A stretch of DNA of 11,576 nt. It comes from an uncultured Planctomycetaceae bacterium. Lineage in GTDB: Bacteria > Planctomycetota > Planctomycetia > Pirellulales > JACPPG01. This document shows positions 1 through 6,459 of the stretch, piece after piece; the first letter of the stretch is position 1; each line of letters starts with the position of its first letter. The notes beneath the pieces were generated by a model, which was not told the DNA's origin, ran no database searches, and saw only the letters and a list, made by a program, of their open reading frames with translations. Both the position numbers and the translations under genes were made by a program. Where the stretch lies: the NCBI GenBank assembly GCA_945957305.1, contig CAMFLN010000028.1, positions 1-11,576 of the forward strand, in the 5' to 3' direction.

Positions 1-677
1 CGATGCTCGAGGCCTACCAGGCCTACGGCGATTACCGCACGATGATGGATCTGACCGAGAAGTTGATCATCGATGCCATCCGCGCCACGGGCCAAGGCCT
101 GCAACTGCCCTGGGGAGACAAAACCGTCGACTTTACGCCGCCCTTTGCGCGTAAGACCTACGATGAATTATTCGCCGAACACACGGGCGTCAATCCGACT
201 GACGCAGCGGCGGTAAAGAAGTTGGCCGATTCCCTCGGCCTGGAAACGGCCGGCAAACACCCCGACGTGGTGAAGAGTGAAGTGTTCGAAGCCAAAGTCG
301 AGGATCACTTGCAGGGTCCGATTTTCGTGATCGATTACCCGGCCAGCATCTGTCCATTGACCAAGCGGAAGACCTCGAATCCGGCCGTCGCTGAAAGGTT
401 CGAGTTGATCGTCGAAGGGATGGAGTTGGCCAACGCCTACACCGAGTTGAACGATCCTGATTTACAGGCCGAATTGTTCAGCACCCAGCTGGCCGGTTTG
501 GCCGAGGAGGAGTCGATGGCCAAGATGGACCACGATTTCCTCCGCGCGCTGCGCTACGGCATGCCGCCCGCGGGCGGCCTGGGGCTGGGCATTGACCGGC
601 TGGTCATGCTACTGACCAACAGCGCCTCGATACGCGATGTGATTCTCTTTCCCTTGTTGAGACCGGAAAACTTCTGA
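1..677 (+). CDS. lysS: Lysyl-tRNA synthetase, class II (3' part, 5' end outside window)
   Basis: This is the C-terminal part of a class II lysyl-tRNA synthetase, the cytosolic enzyme that charges tRNA-Lys with lysine using ATP. About 224 residues are visible, less than half of the usual roughly 500; the reading frame (codons from base 3) is already open at the window edge, so the ATG at position 3 is an internal Met and not the start. The first visible residues (MLEAYQAYGDY) match the stretch just after class II motif 2. Near the C-terminus, GLGLGIDRLVMLL followed by IRDVILFP is class II motif 3, which binds ATP and ends the catalytic domain. The anticodon-binding OB domain lies upstream of the window. 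The stop TGA at 675-677 sits inside a small hairpin, and an ABC permease gene follows after 38 bases on the same strand, so co-transcription is plausible. Assignment is secure; LysS is favoured over AspS/AsnS because of the motif 3 wording and the ML-E-YQAY segment. Confidence 0.95.
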   Translation, partial: MLEAYQAYGDYRTMMDLTEKLIIDAIRATGQGLQLPWGDKTVDFTPPFARKTYDELFAEHTGVNPTDAAAVKKLADSLGLETAGKHPDVVKSEVFEAKVEDHLQGPIFVIDYPASICPLTKRKTSNPAVAERFELIVEGMELANAYTELNDPDLQAELFSTQLAGLAEEESMAKMDHDFLRALRYGMPPAGGLGLGIDRLVMLLTNSASIRDVILFPLLRPENF

Positions 678-693
678 CGCTGGACGAGCGTCA
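675..693 (+). other. Small hairpin over the lysS stop codon
   Basis: TGACGCT (675-681) and AGCGTCA (687-693) are exact reverse complements with a 5-base loop. The left arm begins with the lysS stop codon. No T-run follows (next bases ATCACAG), so it does not look like a complete rho-independent terminator; it could moderate read-through into the permease or serve in mRNA processing. The structure is seen directly; the role is inferred. Confidence 0.4.
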
Positions 694-715
694 ATCACAG
701 CTCAAAGGATTGGGC

Positions 716-2509
716 ATGTACAAACTGCTGCTTTGCTGGCGGTATCTGCGGACGCGATGGATCGCGTTGGCTTCGATCATCAGCGTCACGCTGGGCGTGG
801 CGACCATGATTGTCGTGAACAGCGTCATGGAGGGCTTTCGCCATGAGATGCAGCAACGCATCCACGGCATCCTCTCGGACATTGTGTTCGAATCCAACAG
901 CCTGGCCGGCTTCTATGACCCTGACTGGCACATGGAGCAAATTCGCCAGGTGGCGGGGCAATATATCGAGGGGATGACCCCCACGGTCGTGGTCCCGGCG
1001 ATGTTGAGCTACGAATACAACGGCAGCTCGATCACGCGTGCCGTGCAGTTGATCGGTATCGACGAACGCACGCAAAGCCAGGTCGGAGATTTCTGCCACT
1101 ATCTGCAGCATCCGGGAAATCGCGAAAAAATCAGCTTCGACTTGCGCGACGACGGCTACGACGTCATCGATCACCAGGCCGGTCCCGACGCTCCGCCGCG
1201 TCATGAAATGCGCGAAGCAGGTTGGAAGCATCGCCACAAATGGGTCGAGCGACAGCGCTTGCTTGAATCGATGCAGCCCAAGGCTGATCGCCAGGCGAGC
1301 GATCCGCATGCAACAAGGGTGCCGCTCGAATCTCTCGAAGCGACGCTCGCCCACGAACAACACACGATCAGGCCAGCGGCCTTCGAACCCGCGTTGCCCG
1401 ACGACGGTGCTGACGAGGCCAACCCGCTGCGCGACGACGGGCTGGCCGGCGAGACGCCACTAACGGGAAGTGAAAATTCGCCGATCGCGCCCGCTGCTAC
1501 AGCCCACGCGGCCGCAGTGAATGCGGCCACGCACGACAGCGCTCAGACCGCGGCGCAAGTTCCGGCCGAGCTGACGGTGGAAAGTGCCGCCGGCCCAATC
1601 AATCCTTTCGGCGCGCAGGCGACTCCGGCAGAGACTTTCGATCCGGACAAGCAACAGCATCCGGGAGCCGTCATTGGAATTTCGACGGTCACGCATCCGC
1701 TGGCCGGGGGACATACGTTGTTCCTGGCGATGCCTGGGGATGACGTGCGGTTGAGCTTTCCCACGGCCGGGACTCCGCCGGAGGTGAGTCATGCCTCGTT
1801 CACGATCGTCGACCTGTACGAGAGCAAGATGAGTGAATACGACGCCAGTTTTGTCTTCGTGCCGATTGCGACCTTGCAGCAGTATCGGGGCATGTTCGAT
1901 CCCGAGACCAAGATCGGCTTTGCGACCAGCATTCAGATCAAGCTCAAGCCTGGTGTTGACGGCCAGATGGTCCGCGACGTGTTGCGAGCCGCCTTCGCGC
2001 CGCAGATTTACAACATCTCGACTTGGCGCGACAAGCAAGGGCCGCTGTTGGCCGCCGTGCAGATGGAAACCGCGATTCTCAACGTGCTGCTGTTCATGAT
2101 CATCTTTGTCGCGGGCTTCGGCATTCTGGCGATCTTCTTCATGATCGTGGTCGAGAAAACCCGCGACATCGGCATCTTGAAAGCGCTCGGCGCCTCGCGC
2201 CGTGGCATTTTGGGCATCTTTCTGGGGTACGGGCTCTCCTTGGGAATTGTCGGTGCCGGGGCGGGCATGGTCATTGGCCTGCTGTTCGTCGCCTACATCA
2301 ATGAGATCGCCGACTTGTTGGGAATGATCACCGGTCAGGAAGTCTTCGATCCGACGATCTATTACTTTCAAAAGATTCCCACGATTATCGAGCCGGGAAC
2401 CGTGACCTGGATTGTCGCCGGAGCACTTTTAATTGCCGTGTTGGCGAGCGTCCTTCCGGCCCGCCGCGCCGCCCGTCTGCATCCTGTGGAGGCACTTCGT
2501 TATGAATAA
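716..2509 (+). CDS. LolC/LolE-type ABC transporter permease (FtsX-like) with large periplasmic insertion
   Basis: This is an inner-membrane permease of the LolC/E branch of the MacB/FtsX family, which with LolD extracts outer-membrane lipoproteins from the inner membrane. I chose ATG 716 (597 aa): AAAGGA at 704-709 lies 6 bases upstream; the TTG at 710 abuts that site. An N-terminal segment RYLRTRW, then a hydrophobic helix (about residues 17-37) ending NSVMEGF, matches the LolC/E signature. A large extracytoplasmic domain follows, then three predicted membrane helices near 453-478, 497-527 and 562-580, with the FtsX-type KTRDIGILKALGAS segment between the second and third helices and PARRAARLHPVEALRYE at the end. 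Residues about 126-315 are an insertion between the family's GID motif and its GxxIG motif; its second half is rich in Ala, Pro, Thr and Glu. LolC/E proteins are usually near 400 aa, so this insertion explains the extra length. The ATPase gene overlaps the stop. The substrate is inferred; a MacB-like exporter is possible. Confidence 0.87.
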   Translation: MYKLLLCWRYLRTRWIALASIISVTLGVATMIVVNSVMEGFRHEMQQRIHGILSDIVFESNSLAGFYDPDWHMEQIRQVAGQYIEGMTPTVVVPAMLSYEYNGSSITRAVQLIGIDERTQSQVGDFCHYLQHPGNREKISFDLRDDGYDVIDHQAGPDAPPRHEMREAGWKHRHKWVERQRLLESMQPKADRQASDPHATRVPLESLEATLAHEQHTIRPAAFEPALPDDGADEANPLRDDGLAGETPLTGSENSPIAPAATAHAAAVNAATHDSAQTAAQVPAELTVESAAGPINPFGAQATPAETFDPDKQQHPGAVIGISTVTHPLAGGHTLFLAMPGDDVRLSFPTAGTPPEVSHASFTIVDLYESKMSEYDASFVFVPIATLQQYRGMFDPETKIGFATSIQIKLKPGVDGQMVRDVLRAAFAPQIYNISTWRDKQGPLLAAVQMETAILNVLLFMIIFVAGFGILAIFFMIVVEKTRDIGILKALGASRRGILGIFLGYGLSLGIVGAGAGMVIGLLFVAYINEIADLLGMITGQEVFDPTIYYFQKIPTIIEPGTVTWIVAGALLIAVLASVLPARRAARLHPVEALRYE

Positions 2510-3293
2510 TCCGCACGCCGCTTCTGTTTCCAATCGCCCGCGTGCGCTTGCGGCCGGCAGCCCCCATTTCGTTCCCCAGTCGGGCGAGGCAGCGACAGCG
2601 ACTCCCCGCCTGCAGGCCAGAGGGCTGCGCAAGAGCTATCGCAAGGGACAGGTCGAAATTCCGGTGCTTAAGGGTGTCGACTTCAACGTCCAGCCCGGCG
2701 AGTTCGTGTCGATCATCGGCGCGAGCGGTTCCGGCAAAAGCACGCTGCTGCATTTGCTAGGGTTGCTCGATGGGCCGGACGCCGGCGAGATCCGTTTCGA
2801 CGGCGGACGAATCGACGACCTGCCCGTGCGGCGCCGCGATCTGATTCGCAATCAGCAATTCGGGATGATTTTTCAGTTCTATCATCTGCTGCCCGAGTTG
2901 AGCACGTTGGAAAATGTGCTGGCGCCGCAGATGATCGCCGCCGGCGCCTGGAGCTTCTTGCGCTCGCGCGCCAGGCTGGCGCAGGAGGCGCGTGACCTGC
3001 TCGGTATGGTCGGCCTGGGGCATCGGCTGAAGCACCGTCCCCGAGAGTTATCGGGGGGTGAGATGCAGCGCGCGGCAATTGCCCGGGCGCTGATCATGCG
3101 GCCCCAGGTGCTGTTGGCCGACGAGCCGACCGGCAATCTGGATCGTGCCACGGGGCTGGAAATTCTTCGCATTTTGCGAACCTTGAACGCCCAGGAGAAC
3201 CTCACTATAGTCATGGTGACGCATGACTTGGCAATCGCCGAAGAGGCGGATCGCATCGTGCGGTTGTGCGAAGGTGGGGTCGAAAAGGCCTGA
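2502..3293 (+). CDS. lolD: LolD-type ABC transporter ATP-binding protein
   Basis: This is the cytoplasmic ATPase that energises the upstream LolC/E-type permease. All ABC ATPase motifs are present: Walker A GASGSGKST (residues 73-81), a Q-loop in MIFQFYHLLPELS, signature LSGGEMQRAAIARAL (from 183), Walker B LLADEPTGNLD (Asp207, Glu208) and the switch His241 in MVTHD. The FYHLLPELSTLENV segment and the GNLD ending are typical of the LolD/MacB-type ATPases. The start is ATG 2502, which overlaps the end of the permease gene by 8 bases (ATGAATAA); GGAGG at 2488-2492 lies 9 bases upstream, so the two are probably translationally coupled. An in-frame ATG at 2433 would bury 23 residues inside the permease and is less likely. 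The 263-aa product has an extra polar N-terminal stretch of about 40 residues before the usual LolD beginning (LQARGLRKSY). LolD is the best name; MacB-type ATPase cannot be excluded. Confidence 0.88.
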   Translation: MNNPHAASVSNRPRALAAGSPHFVPQSGEAATATPRLQARGLRKSYRKGQVEIPVLKGVDFNVQPGEFVSIIGASGSGKSTLLHLLGLLDGPDAGEIRFDGGRIDDLPVRRRDLIRNQQFGMIFQFYHLLPELSTLENVLAPQMIAAGAWSFLRSRARLAQEARDLLGMVGLGHRLKHRPRELSGGEMQRAAIARALIMRPQVLLADEPTGNLDRATGLEILRILRTLNAQENLTIVMVTHDLAIAEEADRIVRLCEGGVEKA

Positions 3294-3424
3294 TCGCTCG
3301 GCATTCAATCCGGTACATCGTGCGTGCCGCGAACGACTTGAAGCCAAAGTGAGAGCGAGATCGGGTTATCTCCAGAGCGCGCTGTGCAACCAGCTGCGCG
3401 CAACGAGAGGCGGTCGCGTTTTCA

Positions 3425-4282
3425 ATGTCGCTCAAGATTTTCATCAATGGTCGCCTCTACGACAAAGAAGACGCGAAAATCAGCGTCTACGACCATGGCC
3501 TTTTGTACGGTGACGGCGTCTTTGAGGGGCTGCGCAGCTACGGCGGGAAGGTCTTCCGCTTGGACGAGCACCTGGACCGGCTGTACGACTCGGCCAAGGC
3601 CATCTGGCTCGAGATCCCCTTGACGAAAAAGGCCATGGCTGACGCCGTCAAGCAGACGTTGCAGGTCAATGGGCTGGTGGATGCCTACATCCGGCTGGTC
3701 GTGACGCGCGGCGCGGGCAGCTTGGGACTCGATCCAAACCGCACCAGCGATCCGCAAGTCATCATTATTGCCGACAAGATCCAACTCTATCCCCCGGAAC
3801 TGTACGAAAAAGGCCTGGAGATCATCACGGCCAGCACCCAGCGGAATCATCCCGCGGCGTTGAATGCCAGAATCAAGTCGCTCAACTATCTCAATAACAT
3901 CCTGGCCAAAATCGAGGGGCTGCAGGCTGGTTGCATCGAAGCTTTAATGCTCAACCACAAAGGTGAAGTGGCCGAATGCACCGGGGATAATATTTTCCTG
4001 GTGCACAAGGGTGTTATCTCGACCCCGCCGACGGATGCCGGAATCTTGGCCGGCGTCACGCGGCAAGCGGTGATCGACCTGGCGGAGCAGGCTGGAATCA
4101 CGGTCCGTCAGGTACCCTTGACCCGGCATGACGTCTACGTGGCAGATGAATGCTTCTTGACGGGCACCGCGGCGGAAGTCATTCCTGTCGTCAAGGTCGA
4201 CCAGCGCTTGATTGGGTCTGGCGAGCCTGGCCCCATTTCACGCAAATTGCAGGCGCGATTTCACGAGCTGGCTAACTCGTAG
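3425..4282 (+). CDS. ilvE: Branched-chain amino acid aminotransferase (class IV, PLP-dependent)
   Basis: This is a cytosolic fold-type IV PLP enzyme that interconverts branched-chain amino acids and their 2-oxo acids using glutamate/2-oxoglutarate, the last step of Ile, Leu and Val synthesis. The 285-aa product has the usual length. It opens with the family pattern INGRLYDKEDAKISVYDHG, then GDGVFEGLRSY and RLDEHLDRL. The PLP-binding lysine is Lys151 in RIKSLNYLNNILAK, followed by EVAECTGDNIFLV and by GTAAEVIPV, which supports the PLP phosphate. The KSLNYLNN wording fits the IlvE group better than D-amino acid transaminase (KSLNLL) or ADC lyase, but specificity within class IV is not certain from motifs. 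The start is ATG 3425; the only purine-rich candidate ribosome site, GAGAGG at 3405-3410, is rather distant. It lies 131 bases after the ATPase gene with nothing recognisable between, so it may have its own promoter that I could not identify. Confidence 0.9.
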   Translation: MSLKIFINGRLYDKEDAKISVYDHGLLYGDGVFEGLRSYGGKVFRLDEHLDRLYDSAKAIWLEIPLTKKAMADAVKQTLQVNGLVDAYIRLVVTRGAGSLGLDPNRTSDPQVIIIADKIQLYPPELYEKGLEIITASTQRNHPAALNARIKSLNYLNNILAKIEGLQAGCIEALMLNHKGEVAECTGDNIFLVHKGVISTPPTDAGILAGVTRQAVIDLAEQAGITVRQVPLTRHDVYVADECFLTGTAAEVIPVVKVDQRLIGSGEPGPISRKLQARFHELANS

Positions 4283-4292
4283 TACGCCAAGC

Positions 4293-4319
4293 CCGCGCGA
4301 ATTTCGATCGGCCGCGCGG
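4293..4319 (+). terminator. Candidate terminator hairpin after ilvE
   Basis: CCGCGCG (4293-4299) pairs exactly with CGCGCGG (4313-4319) around a 13-base loop, 10 bases after the ilvE stop. The sequence that follows (TAATCATAATC) is AT-rich but has no true T-run, so intrinsic termination is only possible. The gene on the other side of the region is convergent, which makes a terminator here expected. Confidence 0.4.
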
Positions 4320-4360
4320 TAATCATAATCGCCGCCTTTCTTCCTCGACGTAGCAGCGCG

Positions 4361-4389
4361 AAAAAAAAACCGCGACCTTGCGATCGCGG
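4361..4389 (-). terminator. Rho-independent terminator for the PEP-CTERM gene at 4418-5101
   Basis: Read on the minus strand, the stem CCGCGA/TCGCGG (4389-4384 with 4375-4370, 8-base loop) is followed directly by nine T residues (complement of the A-run at 4361-4369). It begins 28 bases after the stop codon of the minus-strand PEP-CTERM gene. Stem plus long U-tract is the classic intrinsic terminator form. On the plus strand the same hairpin is followed only by CTTCTT, so it may also weakly stop ilvE transcripts. Confidence 0.75.
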
Positions 4390-4417
4390 CTTCTTGAAAT
4401 TCGATATTCGCTTTGCG

Positions 4418-5101
4418 CTAACGAACGCGTCGGCGAATGGCCAGCATGGTGATTCCAGCGATCGCCAGCAATGCGAAGGTGCTTGGTTCAGGAATTGGCG
4501 TGGGCACGAAATTGGGGACCGTGGTGGTACCTTGAATACCCCCGCCCAGCGCGGAAGCCGAGGCCAGGGTCGGTCCCTTCGGGCTGGTGTAGAGGAGGAT
4601 CTGGGTGACTCCGCCCAGGGCCAACGTGGGGGAAGTGAAATTCCACCGTGCCGAACTCGGGGGCGTACCACCGAACGAGCTGTTATTCGGAACAAGCCCG
4701 TAGTTCCAATTTGCCAACGGCAGGAAGCCCACGTTCGAGGCGCTTGCCGTGGGCAACAGGGCGACGGTAAAGCCGCTCAGATTGCGCGAGACATTCACCG
4801 TCGATCCGGTGTTCGTCACTTCGTACGCGTAAACGAATTCCGTGCCGTTGCTCGGGTCGGCTCCAGCACCGAAATAAGCGTTAAACTGACCAGGAGCAAA
4901 CACGGCATACTCGACTTTGGTGTCGAGAGTATGACCCGCAATGAGTCCCGACGCGATTGTGCTTGTGCCCGTCCAACCGCTGAGCGCGTCTGGATTTAGC
5001 GGCAAGGGCCCCGCTTTTGCCACCGTAATTGGCGACACTGTAAGGCAGCAGGCTAACGACACAGCAGCTGCAATGCCGGCCCATCGTGAAAGTGTGCGCA
5101 T
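4418..5101 (-). CDS. Secreted PEP-CTERM sorting domain protein, unknown function
   Basis: This encodes a 227-aa exported protein of unknown function. It has a signal peptide (Arg-rich start, hydrophobic core, probable cut after AKA at residue 30) and a C-terminal PEP-CTERM tail: Pro204-Glu205-Pro206, a hydrophobic helix and a final RRRVR cluster. In known PEP-CTERM systems this tail is cut by an exosortase after export and the body is released or attached to the cell surface. The body between is rich in Ser, Thr, Gly and Asn with alternating aromatic and hydrophobic residues (VEYAVFAPGQF, TEFVYAYEV), as in a beta-sandwich. These blocks recur in the neighbouring product encoded at 5258-5968, so the two look like diverged paralogues. 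The start is ATG at 5101-5099 with GGAG (5114-5111) 9 bases upstream. It ends in a strong terminator (4361-4389), and a possible promoter lies at 5232-5260. I recognise no catalytic motif. Confidence 0.88.
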   Translation of the reverse strand: MRTLSRWAGIAAAVSLACCLTVSPITVAKAGPLPLNPDALSGWTGTSTIASGLIAGHTLDTKVEYAVFAPGQFNAYFGAGADPSNGTEFVYAYEVTNTGSTVNVSRNLSGFTVALLPTASASNVGFLPLANWNYGLVPNNSSFGGTPPSSARWNFTSPTLALGGVTQILLYTSPKGPTLASASALGGGIQGTTTVPNFVPTPIPEPSTFALLAIAGITMLAIRRRVR

Positions 5102-5231
5102 TAGCTATGACTCCGTTTCCCTGCCGAAATGTCTAGTTTCAGCGTCGATGCTCACCGATGTTGTTGTAACGTCGTCTTAATCTCTCCGCACGACTGGCCG
5201 CGAATGAGTAACTCTCTATCGATCGCAGGCC

Positions 5232-5260
5232 ATCATATATTTGTCTTTCGCTCGTGCCTA
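5232..5260 (-). promoter_or_regulatory. Candidate sigma70-type promoter for the PEP-CTERM gene at 4418-5101
   Basis: On the minus strand TAGGCA (5260-5255; 4 of 6 matches to TTGACA) is followed after 17 bases by TATGAT (5237-5232; 5 of 6 matches to TATAAT). The -35 box overlaps the stop codon of the upstream PEP-CTERM gene, and the leader would be about 125 bases. Planctomycete promoters are poorly defined, so this is a consensus match only. Confidence 0.4.
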
Positions 5261-5968
5261 GCTTTTTCGCCAGCGGCGAACCGCGGCCGGAACCATGCAA
5301 ACACTGCCGAGCAGCAGCAGCAACACCGTTCCCGGTTCGGGAACATTTGTGTTGCCGGGCACCGGCAATAAGGGCAGGTTAGTCAGGGGGTCCGTGCCGG
5401 CACTCGTGCCGTCGTCATTCATGCCGAACGAGCCGAGGATCGGCGAGTACGGGCTGGAGAAGGCCAAGCCATACGAAGAGCCGCCCGCCGGAATCACCGT
5501 GCTGAAGTACCAGTTCGCCGAGTCAGACGGATCAAGGAAGCTGTTGAAGTTCGACAGATCAGCAGCATAGAGCCCGGGGCCGCCAATCACGGCATTGGTG
5601 AACTGACCGAGGTTGTCCGCCCAGGGAGTCGACAACGATACGCTCAATTGCGATACCGGCGACACGCCCGTGATTGTCGGCGGGGGGCCGGTTCCGACCA
5701 GGTCTTCATGAATCTGATAGACGTAGACGTACTCGCCAGTGGTGGGCGTATAGCCGTCCGAAGGTGCATACGGGAAAGTATTGGGAGAATAGACCCAGTA
5801 CTCAATCGAACCTTGCATGTGGTGCGCGCCGTCGGTGCTCGTGGTACCGACATAAGAAACCGATCCGTGTTGCAAAGGGACCGGTGTGGCGAGAGCTGGT
5901 GAAGCGACGAGAAGCAGAATAAGCGCAACGCCAGACGTTGCTCGCTTCATCAAGGTTGCCGATTCCAT
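5258..5968 (-). CDS. Secreted PEP-CTERM sorting domain protein, unknown function (paralogue-like)
   Basis: This encodes a 236-aa exported protein of unknown function. A signal peptide (KRATSG then a Leu/Val/Ala core, probable cut after ALA at residue 27) leads into a Ser/Thr/Gly/Asn/Pro-rich body, and the tail has Pro210-Glu211-Pro212, a Leu-rich helix and the basic end RRWRKS: a complete PEP-CTERM sorting signal. Body blocks such as IEYWVYSPNTF, GEYVYVYQI and SANWYFST line up in the same order with the product of the next gene downstream (4418-5101). AAGGAG at 5983-5978 is 9 bases from ATG 5968 and 6 bases from an in-frame GTG at 5971, so the start could be one codon earlier; ATG 5950 would also keep the signal peptide but lacks a ribosome site. 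The next gene follows after 156 bases on the same strand. The upstream region (5969-6459) contains two conspicuous inverted repeats. No enzymatic motif is visible. Confidence 0.85.
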   Translation of the reverse strand: MESATLMKRATSGVALILLLVASPALATPVPLQHGSVSYVGTTSTDGAHHMQGSIEYWVYSPNTFPYAPSDGYTPTTGEYVYVYQIHEDLVGTGPPPTITGVSPVSQLSVSLSTPWADNLGQFTNAVIGGPGLYAADLSNFNSFLDPSDSANWYFSTVIPAGGSSYGLAFSSPYSPILGSFGMNDDGTSAGTDPLTNLPLLPVPGNTNVPEPGTVLLLLLGSVCMVPAAVRRWRKS

Positions 5969-6038
5969 CACTGGCGTCTCCTTCGTAGTTTGGCGACCCG
6001 GTTGCCTGGTTCGTATCTGTCGCCGCTGTTCTCAAACC

Positions 6039-6063
6039 GCCACTGAAGTAACACTTCGGTGGC
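6039..6063. repeat. Inverted repeat / hairpin, 11-bp stem
   Basis: GCCACTGAAGT (6039-6049) and ACTTCGGTGGC (6053-6063) pair over 11 positions with a single T-G wobble (6044/6058) and a 3-base loop AAC. It lies about 70 bases upstream of the PEP-CTERM start at 5968. No T-run flanks it on either strand. The wobble is tolerated in plus-strand RNA but would be an A-C mismatch in minus-strand RNA, so either a DNA operator or a plus-strand RNA structure fits. Confidence 0.55.
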
Positions 6064-6108
6064 CTGGCCTCAGTTTAGCGTTTCCAATCTGCAAGCATCC
6101 CCGTGCGT

Positions 6109-6131
6109 ATACTCCCTCTCTCTGGGAGTAT
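6109..6131. repeat. Perfect inverted repeat, possible operator
   Basis: ATACTCCC (6109-6116) and GGGAGTAT (6124-6131) are exact reverse complements around the 7-base spacer TCTCTCT; the total span of 23 bases suits a dimeric regulator. It is roughly 140 bases from the PEP-CTERM start at 5968 and 330 bases from the pseudouridine synthase. No T-run follows on either strand, which argues against a terminator. The cognate protein is unknown. Confidence 0.55.
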
Positions 6132-6459
6132 CCCCACATCGCGTTGAGGTTACTCAGCGATAGCGGAATATGCAAGCGATAAGATTGGAAAAAGCCATAA
6201 ATCTTCCAGAGTTCTGGTCGGATGACTCTGCGGCGTGAATCGTAAATTATTCTATGGTAAAGCTTTGAGTTAGTCGCAAAAGCAGAGGCGCGGCGCGGCA
6301 ATTTAACCTCAAAAAAACAATTGGCGAGCTGGATCGCCGTGAGTTTTTTGGATTCTGCCACCAGTGGCCTGTGCAATTCAGCTCATCACCGAGCATTACC
6401 GCACACGGCGGCAAGGTCCTTGATTTCCAGGCGATTGATTGGTTATTCCTAGCAAATGT

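Larger units (their letters stand above)
5969..6459. other. Divergent intergenic region, about 490 bases, no convincing gene
   Basis: This separates the minus-strand PEP-CTERM gene from the plus-strand pseudouridine synthase and should hold both promoters. It contains the ribosome site of the PEP-CTERM gene (5978-5983), a strong hairpin at 6039-6063, a perfect inverted repeat at 6109-6131 and, at 6207-6230, a weaker CAGAGT/ACTCTG repeat with 12-base spacer. Bases 6170-6350 are visibly more AT-rich than the surroundings, as expected of a regulatory stretch. I found no pair of promoter boxes good enough to annotate on either strand. Open frames here lack coding character. Confidence 0.6.

Noticed and set aside
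1460..2371. 303-codon frame antisense to the permease
   Set aside because: It is a shadow of the well-supported permease frame; such long antisense frames are common in GC-rich DNA, and the product is an Arg/Asp/Gln-rich sequence without motifs.
4394..4999. 201-codon plus-strand frame opposite the PEP-CTERM gene
   Set aside because: The minus-strand product has a signal peptide, PEP-CTERM tail, ribosome site and terminator; the plus-strand frame has none and begins within the terminator region.
5266..5280. TTCGCC/GGCGAA hairpin at the end of the second PEP-CTERM gene as a terminator
   Set aside because: In minus-strand RNA it is followed by A residues rather than a U-tract, and it encodes the conserved basic tail RRWRK.
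6207..6230. CAGAGT/ACTCTG inverted repeat with a nested CCAGA/TCTGG
   Set aside because: Arms of 5-6 bases with these spacings are expected by chance in a 500-base region; mentioned only as part of the intergenic description.
6032..6376. 114-codon minus-strand frame in the divergent intergenic region
   Set aside because: No ribosome site or recognisable motif; it spans both inverted repeats and the AT-rich stretch, and its residues lack any domain-like pattern.
5969..6459. Sigma54 (-24/-12) promoters as in PrsK/PrsR-controlled PEP-CTERM genes
   Set aside because: I looked for TGGCAC-N5-TTGC-like pairs on the minus strand upstream of 5968 and found no acceptable match; the plus-strand PEP-CTERM leaders were checked less closely.
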